From: Adineta vaga | Lineage: Eukaryota > Rotifera | Assembly: GCA_021613535.1 (NCBI GenBank) | Contig: CP075494.1 | Span: forward strand, 13,454,001 to 13,518,000 | DNA: 64,000 nt | Reading direction: 5' to 3' | Translations under genes and position numbers: made by a program | The notes under the pieces: generated by a model | The model's database searches: none | What the model was told of the DNA's origin: nothing | What the model saw: only the letters and a program-made list of their open reading frames with translations | In this document: piece after piece, positions 61,475-64,000 of the stretch | How positions within the stretch are numbered: the stretch's first letter is position 1 | How the letters are laid out: each line of letters starts with the position of its first letter

Positions 61475-63516
61475 CTACGCAGGACTTTTTTTCACAGGAA
61501 TTTGTTTATTCTTTTGAGCTGAAGATTTTGCTCCTGCAACACGTGGATCTTGCATAAATGTTCTCATATAGGATCGATGGATTTCACGTAATTCATCGCG
61601 TACACGCATACGTGCTTTCGCATCATTCGCTAGGTGTTGACTGAAACAATTGGCAATTAATGGACGAACTTGTGCTTCACTTGGTCGATGATCAAATGAA
61701 GTACGAGATTTATCACGAAGAAATTCACATAAAGCGGGATAACGTGGTATTTGTAAGAGATAAGATTTATCTTTTTTATTTCGTTTGGCTTTTCTTCGAA
61801 TAACTTGTTGTAATGGTAATGGCAAATGATTCATACCACTCTCTTCATCATTACTTTCATCAACTAAAAGAGTCAAAAGAATTATTCAAAGAAAAGAAAA
61901 AGCCTCTCCGGATATTATTAGCTATTGTTCTATTATAATATCTACAGATAGACAAAAAATTGCATAGACATATCCGTTTTTTGTAGAGATACGTGGGTTA
62001 TATATTAAGTCATGACTATCAAGTTTAGCTGTTGCTATTATCGTATAAGAAATATGATTATGAAGAATCTATTTTCAATATTTACGCAGGGATGAAAGAA
62101 AATAAGATACTAAAATGCCTACGGCATCTTGACTTCCAAGTACTTTTCTAGCAAGCCCTTGACAAAAAAGAAAAATCTTTTCTACTATACAGGAGAAAAC
62201 TTTTGTTGTTCATCTAGTTAGTAGTGTTTTTTTTTATCAACAGAATATTAAACATGGATAATATAAGTCATAAACTTTAAAATAAACAACTTTGAAGAAC
62301 AAAAGTTTCTTTTTGTTCCGAGTAATTCTATTTTCAGATGTGTTGTAACACTTGTTATGTATTCTACGAATGCAAATGATATTTTAGGTGATTCTTCTGT
62401 CATATATTCAAAGCAGAAACTAAAGATTGATATGAAATTTGCTTTTTTCCGCGAAAGAACTGAGACGAGGAATAGAAACTCACCTTGTGCTGCCCATGAC
62501 CATAGTACTGCCATATCTAAATGAAATATAGAGATTTTTCTTATATTTCATTGATTAGCAACAAAAGAGTCTGAGAAAATGAGATTTTTTTATTCCCTAT
62601 TCTATTGATACATAAATGTAGCTTGCATCGTCCTGACTATACGAGTAATTTTTATAGTGCATACAGAAGATTATCAACATCAAGATGTTTTTTCGGCTCA
62701 TGAATAAAATGTATATAAATATCGGTATATTTACCTTCTTCTTCACTTCCATCACCTGATTCACTATTCTTTTTCGGTGTTGTTTTGCGTCGATTTCTGG
62801 TCGTATCCATGGATTTACCATCTTCGTCATCCTCATCATCATCATCATCATCATCAAATTCATTACCTAATGTGAATATTTGCAATATTTTTGTATTACT
62901 AAATTAATTCTAAACTTACGAACAAATCGACTATCGTTAACATCAAAATTTTGTGTATCTTCGATATCAGATATAATAAAAGCTAAAAAGATGAACAATT
63001 GATAAAGAAAACAAATGAATTGATCGATAAATTTCAAAACTAACGATTAGGTTTTTTGCTTCGTGTTATAACAGAATCGGTAGTTGATGATGTTAAAATT
63101 AAATCTTTTCTTTGTTTATAATCGTCATCGTTGTCTTCATGATCGTCAATGTCCTCAGATGATTCATCACTTTTATCGTCATTGACTACTTCCGCGTTAT
63201 TTTCCGACTGCATCGTACATTTACAACCAATACAATGATGATGATTAAATTGTTCTTTTAATTTTCTATTCACATCCTGTAATTGTTTATATTTTCGATA
63301 GATTTGATTGATATATTTCTCATTGATTTCATTGTATGCATTAATAATTTCATCAGTTAGTTCATATAGTTCTTCGATACGTTTACGTGCTTTCACATCG
63401 ATTGATTTCGAAGCTAAAGACATAGAAATCTATAAATAAATAAGTGAGATCTAATAAAATACACCACCTGATAGAGTAGCAGACGACAATCGTTTTGGAC
63501 TCGTACGTTTTCCCAT
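61475..63516 (-). CDS. acidic, coiled-coil nuclear-type protein, uncharacterised
   Basis: Six exons by eye, roughly 400 residues. The start MGKRTSPKRLSSATLSASKS (63516) joins an acceptor at ctttag so that KSIDVKARKRIEELYELTDE stays in frame. A coiled coil (YINQIYRKYKQLQDVNRKLK), a CIGCKC motif, an acidic block (SDESSEDIDDHEDNDDD), FIISDIEDTQNF, a second Asp/Glu run and a basic patch (TTRNRRKTTPKK) follow. A short exon (DMAVLWSWAAQ, about 62510) leads to the last exon, with LPLPLQQVIRRKAKRNKKDK, YLLQIPRYPALCEFLRDKSR and MRVRDELREIHRSYMRTFMQ. The intron between the last two exons is about 600 bp, long for this region. Composition suggests chromatin or nucleolar function. Family not recognised. 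Confidence 0.65.
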
Positions 63517-63772
63517 AGTATGATTCTATTCAAATGAATTCAAATGTCAACAAATATCTTTGTGTGAGATTGTCGACAGATGCCACTGTAGTTTGCTAAC
63601 GATATTTCAAACAATGATGTATTGTTATTGAACAAAAACTTAAATTTTAATTTTAAAGAGAATTTTTTTTTTAATTTTATTTTTGATTTATTATGTTGAT
63701 ATGACAACAGAATGATCTGCGAAAAGACATGATGGCGCTTTTTGATCGTCTTCATCTTTTATAAACCGCAAA

Positions 63773-64000
63773 ATGAAGTATCAAGTAAGATGTGAAAAAA
63801 GATGCAGCGAAACGAAGCTTTTCTTATGGACATTTAGACTGAATATCAACGAAACTATCAAAAACGAACACCGAGAAAATTTCATGAACTTCCAATTGAA
63901 GAGAGAAAATTAAGCGAAGGTTTTTCTTCTAACTTATTTTTATGTGATTTTATTATTCTCTATTATCAGTATCGGCTCGACGTTCGGCATCATCACCATC
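63773..64000 (+). CDS. 5' part of a possible MDM1-like gene (runs off the window)
   Basis: Three short exons join in frame: 63773-63784 (MKYQ), 63838-63919 (TEYQRNYQKRTPRKFHELPI, then EERKLSE) and 63970 to the edge (VSARRSASSPS). TEYQRNY resembles the [ST]EYxRxF repeat of the centriole/microtubule protein MDM1, and LSEVSARRSASS resembles its SEISARSAASS stretch. The introns are about 50 bp with good GT-AG sites. The frame is short, so the identity is tentative. It is divergent from the acidic gene at 61475-63516 with about 257 bp between starts. Confidence 0.4.

Overview
The window looks like nuclear DNA from a small, compact, AT-rich animal genome. Nearly every gene is split by very short GT-AG introns, mostly about 50-70 bp. 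The conserved genes are metazoan: Vangl, TDP-43, Bax inhibitor-1, a soluble guanylyl cyclase beta-like subunit, LRRIQ3, a PRKX-type kinase and an RNF24/122-like RING protein. The best guess is a bdelloid rotifer. Supporting this are the B-box/coiled-coil proteins with 'CPL' finger repeats, the tandem near-identical paralogues, and a plant/fungus-like chitin-binding protein that may have been acquired horizontally. This is an inference; there is no rRNA or mitochondrial marker to confirm it. Exon joins were worked out by eye from splice sites and reading frame, and protein families were recognised from memory of conserved motifs.

Layout. 1-3039: no gene seen. 3040-10669: Bax inhibitor-1 and a minimal MPS1/TTK-like kinase (minus strand), then the planar-polarity gene Vangl (plus). 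10974-16201 (minus): a secreted YbaY/YscW-like plus MsrB fusion, a B-box/coiled-coil/CPL-finger protein, and a STELLO-like (DUF288) glycosyltransferase. The last is head-to-head with a second type II membrane, glycosyltransferase-like protein (16802-18055, plus). 18320-24421: two tandem paralogues of a secreted Gly/Tyr/Asn-rich protein. They share almost identical 3' exons and introns but have unrelated 5' exons, one carrying a 39-bp minisatellite. 25753-28527: a second CPL-finger B-box protein, divergent from a ZNF593/Bud20 orthologue.

28528-34198 is gene-poor and repeat-rich. It holds a complete 397-bp hAT-type MITE with an 8-bp target duplication and a tandem array of a 93-bp repeat. A TRIM-like B-box gene follows.

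35911-49784 is dense: TDP-43, two tandem histidine phosphatases, an unknown gene, the guanylyl cyclase beta-like gene, a secreted four-hevein plus double-psi-barrel protein, and LRRIQ3. 52145-64000 is sparser: a PRKX-like kinase, a Ser-rich unknown, an RNF24/122-like RING protein, an acidic nuclear-type unknown, and the first exons of a possible MDM1-like gene that runs off the right edge.

There is no operon-like or CRISPR-like system here. The most unusual items are the MsrB fusion, the four-hevein/double-psi-barrel protein, the CPL-finger family, the mosaic paralogue pair, and the MITE and satellite region. Several neighbours are head-to-head with 250-700 bp between starts and may share promoters.
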